Shown one piece after another: positions 41,564 to 50,317 of a stretch of DNA of 64,000 bases. Each line of letters opens with the position of its first letter. Positions within the stretch are counted from its first letter, which is position 1. Below the pieces are notes generated by a model. That model did not search any database. It saw only the letters and a list, made by a program, of their open reading frames with translations, and had not been told where the DNA came from. The stretch is from CALRGE01 sp964360635 (lineage in GTDB: Bacteria; Patescibacteriota; Gracilibacteria; UBA1369; 2-02-FULL-48-14), in contig CAYHXO010000002.1 in the NCBI GenBank assembly GCA_964360635.1, positions 62,001 through 126,000 of the forward strand. The letters are read 5' to 3'. Both the position numbers and the translations under genes were made by a program.

Positions 41564-42239
41564 ACTTTGATTTTTCAGCCAGTAAAAAACCCATTCTTTT
41601 GTCGTACCGGGATGGATAGATTTTTACATTGAAACCTTTGCTTTCAAAAAGCGACATGAGATTTGATACTCGCATTTCATCTGTAAATTCATGATATTCA
41701 AGAAAGAATACCGGTACTGCTTGAAAGACTGAATCAGGAGCAGTTTCAAATATCTGAAACTCTGAGCCTTCACAGTCCATTTTTATTAAATCGCATTTAC
41801 CCATTTTCTTGAGAATATTTTCGAGCAAAACCGCATTCACTTTTTTCTCATCGAATGAAGGTAAAACCGGTAAAAGTGTATGGTTATGAGAGTCTTCACT
41901 CAAGTGAAGCACTACCGAGCCTTCCCTTCCTGCGACTGCAACATTTTTGGGAAAGGCATTTTCAATTCGATTTTCAAGAAGGTTTTTTTTAAGTTCCCTA
42001 AAATTATTTTCTTCTGGTTCATATGCATAAATTGCTACAGATGGATTGAGAACTCGCGCATATAAGACGAAAAATCCTTTGTGAGCACCAACATCTAAAA
42101 TTCCATTTTTTGCGGATTTTATGGAGGGTTCAATGATTGCATAATCTCTATCAAAAAAAATCTCATCTAAAACAGATTGATCTGCATCTGATTGAACATC
42201 AACTTTTAGTTTTGCATTCTGAAAGGCAATTTGGCGCAT
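41556..42239 (-). CDS. FkbM-family methyltransferase
   Basis: 227 residues. The SAM-binding motif is GILDVGAHKGFFVLYA. AYEPEENNFRELKKNL is the acidic motif II. The family-specific DLIKMDCEGSEFQIFE is present. FkbM-type enzymes O-methylate sugars or small molecules; glycan methylation is the likeliest use here. Its ATG overlaps the mscL stop by one base (TAATG). Confidence 0.9.
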   Translation of the reverse strand: MRQIAFQNAKLKVDVQSDADQSVLDEIFFDRDYAIIEPSIKSAKNGILDVGAHKGFFVLYARVLNPSVAIYAYEPEENNFRELKKNLLENRIENAFPKNVAVAGREGSVVLHLSEDSHNHTLLPVLPSFDEKKVNAVLLENILKKMGKCDLIKMDCEGSEFQIFETAPDSVFQAVPVFFLEYHEFTDEMRVSNLMSLFESKGFNVKIYPSRYDKRMGFLLAEKSKSK

Positions 42240-42586
42240 TAAGATTTTTTATTACGAATCTTATCTGCATGTTTTTTTGCAAACTCAGCCGCTTGTTTCC
42301 ATTTGCTTGGCTCAAGTAGTTTTTTTGCCAGAATAAAAACTAAAAATGCTAAAATTACAAAGTTGAGTAGTGCAGCAAGAAAGGACCCATATGCAATACT
42401 AACCGGACCAATATTTAACATTGCGGTTTCCCAGCTTTTAGAAGACAGAAGAGGAGCAATAATTGGCATGAGTACATCTTTAACTAAAGAATTTACCAAA
42501 CTCGTGCTCGCCGATCCCATAACAAATGCGATTCCGAATGAAATTACTTTATATTCTTTTAAAAACTCTAGAAATTCTTTAATCAT
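42239..42586 (-). CDS. mscL: large-conductance mechanosensitive channel
   Basis: Osmotic safety valve of the membrane. The first helix is EYKVISFGIAFVMGSASTSL, followed by VNSLVKDVLMPIIAPL, matching the MscL TM1 and its NxxVxDxxMP motif. TM2 is LLNFVILAFLVFILAK with a Lys-rich cytoplasmic end. I start at MIKEFLEFLKEYK (42586), giving 115 residues; an upstream ATG at 42616 adds ten unconserved residues. Confidence 0.93.
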   Translation of the reverse strand: MIKEFLEFLKEYKVISFGIAFVMGSASTSLVNSLVKDVLMPIIAPLLSSKSWETAMLNIGPVSIAYGSFLAALLNFVILAFLVFILAKKLLEPSKWKQAAEFAKKHADKIRNKKS

Positions 42587-42652
42587 ATTATTGCTGATGT
42601 ATCTCAAGTTTGTCATAATGTTGGCAATTGAGTCAATGATAGATATAAAAAA

Positions 42653-43468
42653 ATGAAGCCTTCAACACCTTTTGATAAGCATAAGCCAAGAGTACCGGAA
42701 AATCTTTCTGATGCTATCAAGATTATGACTGAACAACTTAAAGATAATTTGATTTTTTATATTAGTGATGAAAAAAAGGAATATTGGGCAAACAATGAGT
42801 TCCGCCAATTTGAAATTTATAATTTTACAAGGGCGATTAAGCTGAGTGCAGAGCAAGTTGGGCCATTATTACACTATTTAGGAAATGACTATAAAGATGG
42901 AGTTGATCAAAGTGTACTTGAATTTGCTATTGGAGAAGTGATTTTCAAAGATAGAGATTCAGCTTTGCCTACAAAATATGTGAAAAATTATCCTGTTGAG
43001 AAAAATATTTGGCCAGAAGCAGTAAAATTAGACTCGGTAGACGATAAATTAAAATTGGATTTAGAAAAAAATATAATCAGCAAACTAGAATATTTCAAAA
43101 AACTGCTCGATTTGGCAGGGATAAAATATAAAAAGATTTCAGAATACAGCTCATATAAAGATCAACATAGTATTCCTGAGACATGGGAGTTTGAAAACCC
43201 ACTTGAGATAAAAATTCGAGATATATTGCCAATGTTCGACAAAAAAAACCCTGAAATTGTAAAATCGATAGGTCGTTCAATTGGAATGAGGGAAGAACGT
43301 ATTGAACTATTAAAAATTGACGATTATGTGAGGTTTACTAAATATCCAAAGGTTGATTTAGACGATGAAATTAAAAGAATTTTGTCAGATTATGAATTCT
43401 CAGAATACAAAAAAAATCCATACAATGAAGACTGGATTTTTGAGTTTAAATGTAGATCAACTATTTGA
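42653..43468 (+). CDS. hypothetical soluble protein
   Basis: 271 residues, rich in Lys, Glu, Asp and aromatic residues, with no signal peptide or membrane segment and no motif I recognise. The C-terminus (DEIKRILSDYEFSEYKKNPY) is charged. It overlaps the convergent SH3-lipoprotein gene by 8 bases at the 3' end. Confidence 0.7.
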   Translation: MKPSTPFDKHKPRVPENLSDAIKIMTEQLKDNLIFYISDEKKEYWANNEFRQFEIYNFTRAIKLSAEQVGPLLHYLGNDYKDGVDQSVLEFAIGEVIFKDRDSALPTKYVKNYPVEKNIWPEAVKLDSVDDKLKLDLEKNIISKLEYFKKLLDLAGIKYKKISEYSSYKDQHSIPETWEFENPLEIKIRDILPMFDKKNPEIVKSIGRSIGMREERIELLKIDDYVRFTKYPKVDLDDEIKRILSDYEFSEYKKNPYNEDWIFEFKCRSTI

Positions 43469-44582
43469 TATCTTCAAGAAAACGATCGTTTTCCATGTAA
43501 AAGCAGACCCAACCTGTTTTTTCTTCGCCTGTAGTTTGATCTATGTATTTAATATTCGCCCATTTATCAATATTTGAGGTCGTCATTTCAAATGCAATAA
43601 CTTCTGTTCCAACAGGTACTTTTCCAAGAAGTCGGCCGTTAGTTGATGGTAATGCTCGAAGATTTAAACCTCCATGCGAACCTGATACATCGGTAACATA
43701 CATTCGACGACTCAAGTCCGGCACTTCATTTGCAGTCTTTGGTGAAAATGAAGTTAGTACTTTTGTGTCCAAGTAGGATTCCTTTACCCAACCTGCATTT
43801 AATTGACCGTCAATAATACAATAAATAAAGATTGAACCTTTTGAATCCGTTATGCCTAAAGTTTGTACAATTGTTTCAGGTGGTACAAGCGTTATGATAC
43901 TGTTGTCATCATCTCTCAAATTCAATCCAAAATTTTTCATAACATCCTCATCAGTCGCTCTGATTGATCTGTAAATTGGCTTCGCAGCAATTGTTTCTTT
44001 AAGGCCCTCAATCACAAAGTCAATAAGCTTATTCGCTTTTTTATCAACAGTCTTATCTGTTACAGGAATATATTCATTGCCATAACTGATTAATATTTCT
44101 GATATATCATCAATTGCGAATTGCTCGGATTCATCACCAACTGAGAGCGACAAATAACTGCCTTCACCATACGAAAGTGATAATGAAAAAACTTTTCCTG
44201 AATAAAAAGATGTAAAATAACTATCTCCACCAAATGAATTCAAATCAATTAATTTTTGCAATTTAAGTAATTCATTGAATTTCTTCTCAAAGGCATTCGC
44301 CTGCATCATCTCTTCAGAAGGTGTTGCATCACGGATTGTTTGACGACTTTCGTGTAGAAAAGATTGCAGTTGGATATCAGTGCCGATATTTGCATCAATT
44401 ACAGGTTTTTCTTCATTTAGAGGCTGACCACCATTGATTACAACTGTAAGCTCTTTTGCAACATCCTGCTGAGTTATTACCACAGGTGTTGGCTGAAGTA
44501 CTGGTCTTTCTTTTTGTGGTGTTGGCTGATCAGTGCAAGAAAGCAGGGTTCCGGCCAATAGAAATAATTGTGATTTATTCAT
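43461..44582 (-). CDS. lipoprotein with two C-terminal SH3b-like domains
   Basis: 373 residues. The lipobox LLSC gives a lipidated Cys near residue 16. A Pro-rich linker follows, then an unassigned ~200-residue region. Two bacterial SH3 modules follow: GLNLRDDDNSIITLVPPETI with AGWVKESYL, and GGLNLRALPSTNGRLLGKVP with GWVCFYMEN. SH3b domains bind peptidoglycan peptides, so it probably tethers to the wall. It follows the 597-residue membrane protein gene with an 11-base gap, implying a functional pair. Confidence 0.82.
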   Translation of the reverse strand: MNKSQLFLLAGTLLSCTDQPTPQKERPVLQPTPVVITQQDVAKELTVVINGGQPLNEEKPVIDANIGTDIQLQSFLHESRQTIRDATPSEEMMQANAFEKKFNELLKLQKLIDLNSFGGDSYFTSFYSGKVFSLSLSYGEGSYLSLSVGDESEQFAIDDISEILISYGNEYIPVTDKTVDKKANKLIDFVIEGLKETIAAKPIYRSIRATDEDVMKNFGLNLRDDDNSIITLVPPETIVQTLGITDSKGSIFIYCIIDGQLNAGWVKESYLDTKVLTSFSPKTANEVPDLSRRMYVTDVSGSHGGLNLRALPSTNGRLLGKVPVGTEVIAFEMTTSNIDKWANIKYIDQTTGEEKTGWVCFYMENDRFLEDIK

Positions 44583-44593
44583 ATAATTTCATA

Positions 44594-46387
44594 TTAAGAA
44601 AACCATTTTTTTGCAGTACCCAACCAACCTGAAACTTTACTAACTGTATTTTCTATAAAGCTTTTTTTAGGAGGCTCGACGGGAGTTTCAATTTTTACCG
44701 GTTCCGGTTTTACTAATTCTACTTTTGGTTCAGATTTAGTCTGCGTCTCGGTGAATCCAAATAAATTACCGGCAGAAATTGCATCATGATTATTTGAATT
44801 TGTTGGCATTTCAGTTTCGACTAAGAATTCACCTAAATCTTCAGCATCTTCATCTTCCATGAATTGAGATACATCTGGAATTTCTCTTTTTTGAGCAAGA
44901 ATTGCGAGTGGCTCCGGTACATCGTAGACTGAAGCAGAATTCGTAAGTGCTGATTCTGAGTCTAAGAATATTTCTTCTAAATCTGCATCTACTATAACCT
45001 CTTCATCAAATTCCAAAAACTCATTTACATCATTAATTTCTGAAGATTCTACAGATGCAGTTGAAGTTACTGGATAAGTGAATACTTTTGGTGTTTCAGG
45101 AGGATTAGCTAGTTTCGCCTCAACAACTTGATTTACTTCTTCAGTACTCACTGATGCAAGTTTTTCTTGAACTTTTTCATGATCAGGATTGATTGTTGGA
45201 TCTACAATTAAATCAATTTGATCTGCAAAATTCTTAGAAACTAAATGGCTGTGCGGGATATTTGAATCTTTATCAAGATAAGAAACCCATTCACTAATTG
45301 TTTTTACATTCCCCGCTTCAGCACTCGCCAAAAGTGCATCATAGCCTCCCCATGTTTTAACTTTGCCTTTCAAATCTTCAAGTGCAGCACTGCTATCTGA
45401 CCAAGAATGTGAGTCAGAATGTAGACTTGAAACAAGATCATTTGTTGAGGATGCTTCTAATCTTATTTTTGCACTTACAGTTAATGAACTTGATTCCGAA
45501 TGTGAATCAACTGATGTTAGAACTTTTCCGTAAAGTGTTGTTCCCTCTGCTGCTTGGTCCGCAGGAGCAGCTACATGTAAATCTTCAAGACCCAATGTAG
45601 ATTCTGTACTAGGTGTTTGAACTTTTGATGGTGATATTTCTGGGGCTTTTACTACCTGAATTGGGACAATGTCAGAGCTAGGTGCTGATTTAACAGAATT
45701 ACTTTCGCCTGCATCTTCAGCCAATTTATAAACTCCACCCGCACATAAAACAGCCGCAGCTACTGCAGCAGAGCCTGTTCCTAAAATCCATTTTAGAGTT
45801 GAATTTGATCTAAGATTATTTTTTGTAACCGAAGGAGTAGGTACTATCTTTACTGGTTCTTTGATTGTCACATTTGTTGGATTTTCGTCATTATAAGCTG
45901 AAGGATCGGGCAATTCCGAATCAGGTATATCTGCTTCAGGATCATTAGATAATGCTTCAAAAGGCTCACCTTCTCCAGGAGTAATTATGATTTTATGAGG
46001 TCCTGTAATTATACCTGCTGATTCTGAAATTTGATTAGGTAAGTAAGGTCTTCTATCCATTCTAGATCTAATCTCTTTAATGTCATTTCTCAGTTCTTCA
46101 ATTCGATTAATTGCACTACCAGACATCAATCCACCTGCGACTACTGACTCTAAAGTGCTCAACTCAGTTTCTTTCATTACAAGTAAATCAATAATATTGT
46201 ATCCTCCATCCTCTACAACATGCTGTCTACGTTTTAATGAATCATCAAAATTTGAGTCCGTTTTATCTTGATGTTTAAGTGATTGGCCGCTTGCAATGCT
46301 TGCAGGCAAATTATAGTCTATTTCAACTTCAACTCCTGATCCATCAAGACATACTTTTACAATATTGGTCTTAGCTCCTTTGCTCAT
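44594..46387 (-). CDS. large single-pass membrane protein, acidic and Ser-rich
   Basis: 597 residues, unrecognised. The N-terminal ~195 residues are soluble and presumably cytoplasmic. One membrane segment (KWILGTGSAAVAAAVLCAGG) lies at ~200-225. The remainder is Ser/Glu/Val-rich with a Pro-rich stretch before an amphipathic C-terminal helix (SFIENTVSKVSGWLGTAKKW). There is no Cys after the membrane span. Operon with the SH3 lipoprotein. An envelope-spanning role is inferred. Confidence 0.75.
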   Translation of the reverse strand: MSKGAKTNIVKVCLDGSGVEVEIDYNLPASIASGQSLKHQDKTDSNFDDSLKRRQHVVEDGGYNIIDLLVMKETELSTLESVVAGGLMSGSAINRIEELRNDIKEIRSRMDRRPYLPNQISESAGIITGPHKIIITPGEGEPFEALSNDPEADIPDSELPDPSAYNDENPTNVTIKEPVKIVPTPSVTKNNLRSNSTLKWILGTGSAAVAAAVLCAGGVYKLAEDAGESNSVKSAPSSDIVPIQVVKAPEISPSKVQTPSTESTLGLEDLHVAAPADQAAEGTTLYGKVLTSVDSHSESSSLTVSAKIRLEASSTNDLVSSLHSDSHSWSDSSAALEDLKGKVKTWGGYDALLASAEAGNVKTISEWVSYLDKDSNIPHSHLVSKNFADQIDLIVDPTINPDHEKVQEKLASVSTEEVNQVVEAKLANPPETPKVFTYPVTSTASVESSEINDVNEFLEFDEEVIVDADLEEIFLDSESALTNSASVYDVPEPLAILAQKREIPDVSQFMEDEDAEDLGEFLVETEMPTNSNNHDAISAGNLFGFTETQTKSEPKVELVKPEPVKIETPVEPPKKSFIENTVSKVSGWLGTAKKWFS

Positions 46388-46407
46388 ATATAAGGTTATT
46401 TGTCTTG

Positions 46408-46436
46408 TTCATAACATGATCATTAGAATTCGTCAA
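46408..46436 (-). promoter_or_regulatory. promoter of the membrane protein/SH3 lipoprotein operon
   Basis: Minus strand TTGACG (46431-46436), 17 bases, TATGAA (46408-46413), start near 46401. Confidence 0.5.
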
Positions 46437-46509
46437 TAGCAATACCTGCTTTGACTTTGTTCAGATCCAAAAGTGCATTTAAGATTTGTTCCAGTCTTAA
46501 CTTATTGAA

Positions 46510-47280
46510 ATGAGTATTTTACATTCAATTATTCTTGGTATTGTTGAAGGAATAACTGAATTTTTACCTATTTCATCAACTGCACATTTGATTTTAACAT
46601 CGAACATGTTGCAGATTGAGGAAAGTGATTTTTTGAAGAGTTTTGAAATTATTATTCAAACTGGTGCAATTTTGGCCGTAATTGTTTTTTATTTTAAGAA
46701 ATTATTAGATTTACAGGTAATTAAGAGGTTAATAGTCGGTTTTATTCCAACAGGAATAATTGGCTTAACGGTTTATAAAATCGTGAAGGAATATTTTTTG
46801 GGAAATACTACAATTGTTTTGAGTTCATTGGTGATTGGTGGAGTAATAATGATTTTGATGGAAAAGTTTTATTTCAAAAGTCATGTGACGAAGGAAATTG
46901 ATGTGAGAAATATTTCCTACTCGAAATGTCTTATGATTGGTTTATTTCAAGCAATTGCAGTCGTTCCAGGTGTTTCCAGATCAGCAGCGACTATAATTGG
47001 TGGAATGGCCTTAGGTATTTCAAGGAAAACAATTGTGGAATTTTCATTTTTATTAGCAGTACCAACTATTATGGCCGCAAGTATCTTAGATATTTATAAA
47101 AATTTTGGCAGTTTTCAGTCTGAAGATTTTTCAGCTTTGAGTATTGGCTTCCTTGCTTCGTTTATCAGTGCAATTTTTGCAATAAAATTTTTGATTGCAT
47201 ATGTTAGGAAGCATGACTTTGTAATGTTTGGAGTTTATCGAATCGCTTTGGTTTTGTGCTTTTTGATAATTTCCAGGTAG
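46510..47280 (+). CDS. uppP: undecaprenyl-diphosphatase
   Basis: Recycles the lipid carrier used for peptidoglycan and glycans; also gives bacitracin resistance. 256 residues, multi-pass, with both BacA motifs: EGITEFLPISSTAH (13-26) and VVPGVSRSAATI, which carries the catalytic Ser/Arg. Its 3' end overlaps the convergent glycosyltransferase gene by 46 bases. Confidence 0.95.
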   Translation: MSILHSIILGIVEGITEFLPISSTAHLILTSNMLQIEESDFLKSFEIIIQTGAILAVIVFYFKKLLDLQVIKRLIVGFIPTGIIGLTVYKIVKEYFLGNTTIVLSSLVIGGVIMILMEKFYFKSHVTKEIDVRNISYSKCLMIGLFQAIAVVPGVSRSAATIIGGMALGISRKTIVEFSFLLAVPTIMAASILDIYKNFGSFQSEDFSALSIGFLASFISAIFAIKFLIAYVRKHDFVMFGVYRIALVLCFLIISR

Positions 47281-48416
47281 AGTTTCTCAAAAATTGAAAC
47301 AATTTTATTTTTATCGTGAGCTTGAATTTTTTTAAGACTCATTTTGCCCATTTCAGTAATGTTTTTGTTTGAAAGAATTTTTAGCATTTTCTTGGAAAGA
47401 TCACTCTCATCAAGTTCAAAAAGGTAACCATTAAAATCATTTTCAACCAACTCAGGAAGAGCAACCGCATTCACAGCGAGTACGGGCAAACCGGCAGCCA
47501 TTGCCTCCATAACGGCGAGACCTTGAAGTTCAGCTGTGCCAGAACCAATATAAATAGTTGCAATGCTGTATAAGCTGCCTAAATCTTCATCTGAAACACG
47601 ACCTGTGAAAATTGCTTTGTCACCCAGATCAAGATCTTTTGCAATTTTCTTAAATTTCAATTCATCATTTCCCTTCCCCACAATCACAACTTGAGCATCA
47701 TTTTTTTTCAAGAAAATTTTTAAAGCTCGTAAAATTAAATCCACATTTTTATCTATTTCAAGACGCCCGACAAAAAGAAATATGGGGATTTTAGGATTTA
47801 TTTTGTATTTTTTGTAGAAATTTAAATCTACCTTGGATTTCTTAAATGACTTAAGATCAAGACCGTTTGAAATTACTTTTCTTGGAGTTTTTAATCCTAA
47901 ATCAACAATCATTTTTATTGCAATATTTGATGGAGCTGTTACAAAATCTACTCTGTTAAATACTGTTAGAAAGTCCTTCCACAAAATTTTTGTTATGGAC
48001 CTAGCCATGAATTTTGGAAAATATTCCAGAAGATTTTCGGGCATGAAATGATTTGTTCCAATAACCGGTATATTTCTTTCCTTCCCAAGAGTTAGAGCTG
48101 TTCTACCAAGTGACATGTGATTATTTATATGAATTATGTCTGGCTTAACTTCATCAATAATTTTAGTCATCATTTTCTTTAATCCTGGTTTGAAAATTGC
48201 CCTAAAATATGGATGAATCGGATGTAAAGAAACAGATTGAACCCTAAATATTTTCAAATTTTTGAGATTCTCAATTCCATCATTAAAAGTTGCAGCAGGG
48301 CCAACTACAGTAACTTTATGTCCTTTTTTAGCGAAAGCTTTTGCTAAACGTTCAACAGCAATTGCCGCTCCATTTGTATCAGGAGGATAAGTTTCGGAAA
48401 CAAGTAAAATTTTCAT
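47235..48416 (-). CDS. GT4-family glycosyltransferase
   Basis: 393 residues from MKILLVSETYPPDTNGAAIA (the frame is open to 48515, but that part lies over the next gene). The C-terminal GT-B half has IFLFVGRLEIDKNVDLILRA, VIVGKGND and the nucleotide-sugar E-x7-E-like region GSGTAELQGLAVMEAMAAGL. The overall pattern resembles PimB/monoglucosyldiacylglycerol synthases, so it may glycosylate a membrane lipid. It shares an ATGA overlap with the DedA-like gene. Confidence 0.9.
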   Translation of the reverse strand: MKILLVSETYPPDTNGAAIAVERLAKAFAKKGHKVTVVGPAATFNDGIENLKNLKIFRVQSVSLHPIHPYFRAIFKPGLKKMMTKIIDEVKPDIIHINNHMSLGRTALTLGKERNIPVIGTNHFMPENLLEYFPKFMARSITKILWKDFLTVFNRVDFVTAPSNIAIKMIVDLGLKTPRKVISNGLDLKSFKKSKVDLNFYKKYKINPKIPIFLFVGRLEIDKNVDLILRALKIFLKKNDAQVVIVGKGNDELKFKKIAKDLDLGDKAIFTGRVSDEDLGSLYSIATIYIGSGTAELQGLAVMEAMAAGLPVLAVNAVALPELVENDFNGYLFELDESDLSKKMLKILSNKNITEMGKMSLKKIQAHDKNKIVSIFEKLYLEIIKKHKTKAIR

Positions 48417-48964
48417 ATTTTTTCTTTTTTTGCAAAGAAGTAAATTCCTCCTATGACTAATAGTGTAATGCCAATGAGACCGATATAAGTGAAAATATTT
48501 TCTGCTTGTACCCACATGTCTGCCAGAAAATTGCCTAGATAAAGAATTGCAAAGGATTTAATTAAGGTTGCGATTAGATTGAAAAATAAGAATTTTGGAA
48601 ATGAATAATGTTGCATGCCCATTGCTATAAGTACAGGTAAGCCGAAGGCATGAGTCAGCTTTCCTGTGATGATTATTTTATTTGGATGTGCTTTTAGTAA
48701 TTTACTTATTTTTTCAGATTTTTCTTTGCTAATTTTGAAAAACTTAATTTTTCCTTTTGCAAAATAACCGATTGAAAAATAAACAATATCAGCTAGAAAA
48801 TCACCCAGTGAGTGAGTTAGGAATGCCAAGGTAAAATTCAGATAGCTTGTTTTTGTTAGGAAACCTGCAATCAAACCTGTTGCCGGACCCTCAAAAAAAG
48901 CGCCCAGAAAAACACCAAGATATCGAAGCTCTTCAATTAGCTTAAAAATTTCTGAATTATTCAT
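48413..48964 (-). CDS. DedA/VTT-like membrane protein
   Basis: 183 residues with four to five membrane segments. The N-terminal LGVFLGAFFEGPATGLIAGF is the E-containing loop of DedA proteins. GKLTHAFGLPVLIAMGMQHY corresponds to the second re-entrant part, although the usual Arg-x-x-P there is absent. DedA proteins flip lipid carriers or phospholipids. Co-transcription with a lipid-type glycosyltransferase fits. Assignment is by layout, so moderate. Confidence 0.7.
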   Translation of the reverse strand: MNNSEIFKLIEELRYLGVFLGAFFEGPATGLIAGFLTKTSYLNFTLAFLTHSLGDFLADIVYFSIGYFAKGKIKFFKISKEKSEKISKLLKAHPNKIIITGKLTHAFGLPVLIAMGMQHYSFPKFLFFNLIATLIKSFAILYLGNFLADMWVQAENIFTYIGLIGITLLVIGGIYFFAKKEKI

Positions 48965-49002
48965 TTACTCAAGTATATACCTTTTAAAAAAAATTAAGCA
49001 TC

Positions 49003-49031
49003 TTGACCTATATTTCTTCATATGCTATATA
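49003..49031 (+). promoter_or_regulatory. promoter of the YgjP-like peptidase gene
   Basis: TTGACC (49003-49008), 17 bases, TGC-TATATA (49026-49031); leader about 54 bases. Confidence 0.65.
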
Positions 49032-49091
49032 TCAGGCTGATTTTTTCTTAACTTGTGAAATAATGCGAATGTTAGATATCATGGTTGAGGT

Positions 49092-49637
49092 ATGCGTAAA
49101 CACATTAAAATCGGTGAAAGAAGCCTTGATTACACTTTGAATTTCAATTCAAGAGCGAGGAATTTGAAGATATCAATTAAGAGGACAGGGGAAGTTAGAT
49201 TAACAATGCCAAAAGTTTTTTTTGCTGAACGAACAGCAGAAAAATTTATTATCGCAGAATGGGATTGGATTTTTGATCAACTAAAAAATGCCAAACCAAA
49301 AGAGATTAAGTTGGGTGAATTTGATAAATATAAAGAAATTGCACGAGCAAAAATAGAAAGAAAAGTTGTTGAATTTAATAAAATTTACAATCACAATTAC
49401 GGTAGAATTTCTATAAAACGAACTTCTTCAAGATGGGGCAGTTGTAGTTCAAAAGGAAATTTGAATTTCCATTACAAACTGATTTTTATGACTGAAGAAA
49501 TGATGAATTACGTTGTGGTTCATGAACTTTGTCACTTAAAAGAGTTAAATCACTCGAAAAATTTCTGGAACTTGGTTGAAGTTGCCATTCCAGATTACAA
49601 AAGAATTGTAAAAGACTTTAAGAAAATGAGAATTTAG
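49092..49637 (+). CDS. YgjP-like metallopeptidase (DUF45/M48-related)
   Basis: 181 residues. It has the family core SSRWGSCSSKGNLNFHYKLI followed by VVHELCHLKELNHSKNFW; HELCH at 144-148 and H154 are likely zinc ligands. Cytoplasmic (no signal peptide). Family members are thought to be Zn-dependent proteases, often near type I restriction genes, but no such genes are here. The aquaporin gene follows by 33 bases. Confidence 0.92.
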   Translation: MRKHIKIGERSLDYTLNFNSRARNLKISIKRTGEVRLTMPKVFFAERTAEKFIIAEWDWIFDQLKNAKPKEIKLGEFDKYKEIARAKIERKVVEFNKIYNHNYGRISIKRTSSRWGSCSSKGNLNFHYKLIFMTEEMMNYVVVHELCHLKELNHSKNFWNLVEVAIPDYKRIVKDFKKMRI

Positions 49638-49670
49638 TGTTAAATATTGTTATTCTCTAACCCACACCAA

Positions 49671-50264
49671 ATGAGAAAATACCTTGCCGAATTTATTGGC
49701 ACTTTTGCTTTGGCTTTTGCCGTAAGCATGTCACTTGCAGGAAACTTTCCGGTTCCGACTCCGGTACTTGCAGCTCTCACCCTCGGGCTATTCGTTTACA
49801 CGATGGGCCATGTTTCAGGAACACATATAAATCCTGCGATCACTATCGGTTTGCTATCGATCAATAAAATCAAATTGATGGATGCAGTTTATTACATTGT
49901 TGCACAGTTTGCGGGTGCAGGACTTGCCTACTTTTTATCAGATCAATTAGTTGCCAGAGCGACATTAACAGTTGTTGACAGCCCATGGGTTTTACTTGCA
50001 GAAGCACTAGGTGCATTATTCTTTGGATTCGGAGTAGCTGCAGTTGTGTACGGCAAAGTTGCTAAAGAAATGAGTGGACTAGTTGTTGGTGGATCACTTT
50101 TATTGGGAATTTCATTCTCAGCATTGATGAATGCTAATGGAGTCTTAAACCCAGCTGTTGCCTTGGGTATCGGCTCATTCGGAATTATGTACGTTCTTGG
50201 TCCGGTTATTGGAGTTAGCTTGGGAATGTGGTTATTTAAATATTTATCTGGGGAAAAGAAATAG
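49671..50264 (+). CDS. aquaporin/MIP-family channel
   Basis: 197 residues, six membrane helices. Both NPA boxes are intact: SGTHINPAIT in the first half and NGVLNPAVA in the second. The second box lacks the Arg that normally follows (NPAR), which changes the selectivity filter. I start at MRKYLAEFIGTF (49671) rather than the TTG at 49647. It conducts water or small solutes; substrate unresolved. Ends at a strong terminator. Confidence 0.93.
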   Translation: MRKYLAEFIGTFALAFAVSMSLAGNFPVPTPVLAALTLGLFVYTMGHVSGTHINPAITIGLLSINKIKLMDAVYYIVAQFAGAGLAYFLSDQLVARATLTVVDSPWVLLAEALGALFFGFGVAAVVYGKVAKEMSGLVVGGSLLLGISFSALMNANGVLNPAVALGIGSFGIMYVLGPVIGVSLGMWLFKYLSGEKK

Positions 50265-50274
50265 TTGAGATTTT

Positions 50275-50307
50275 AAAAAGACCCTGCATAACGCGGGGTC
50301 TTTTTTT
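50275..50307. terminator. bidirectional intrinsic terminator
   Basis: GACCCTGC (50280-50287), loop ATAAC, GCGGGGTC (50293-50300), with A5 before and T7 after. Serves the aquaporin on plus and the 1549-residue gene on minus. Confidence 0.9.
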
Positions 50308-50317
50308 GTATAAATTC

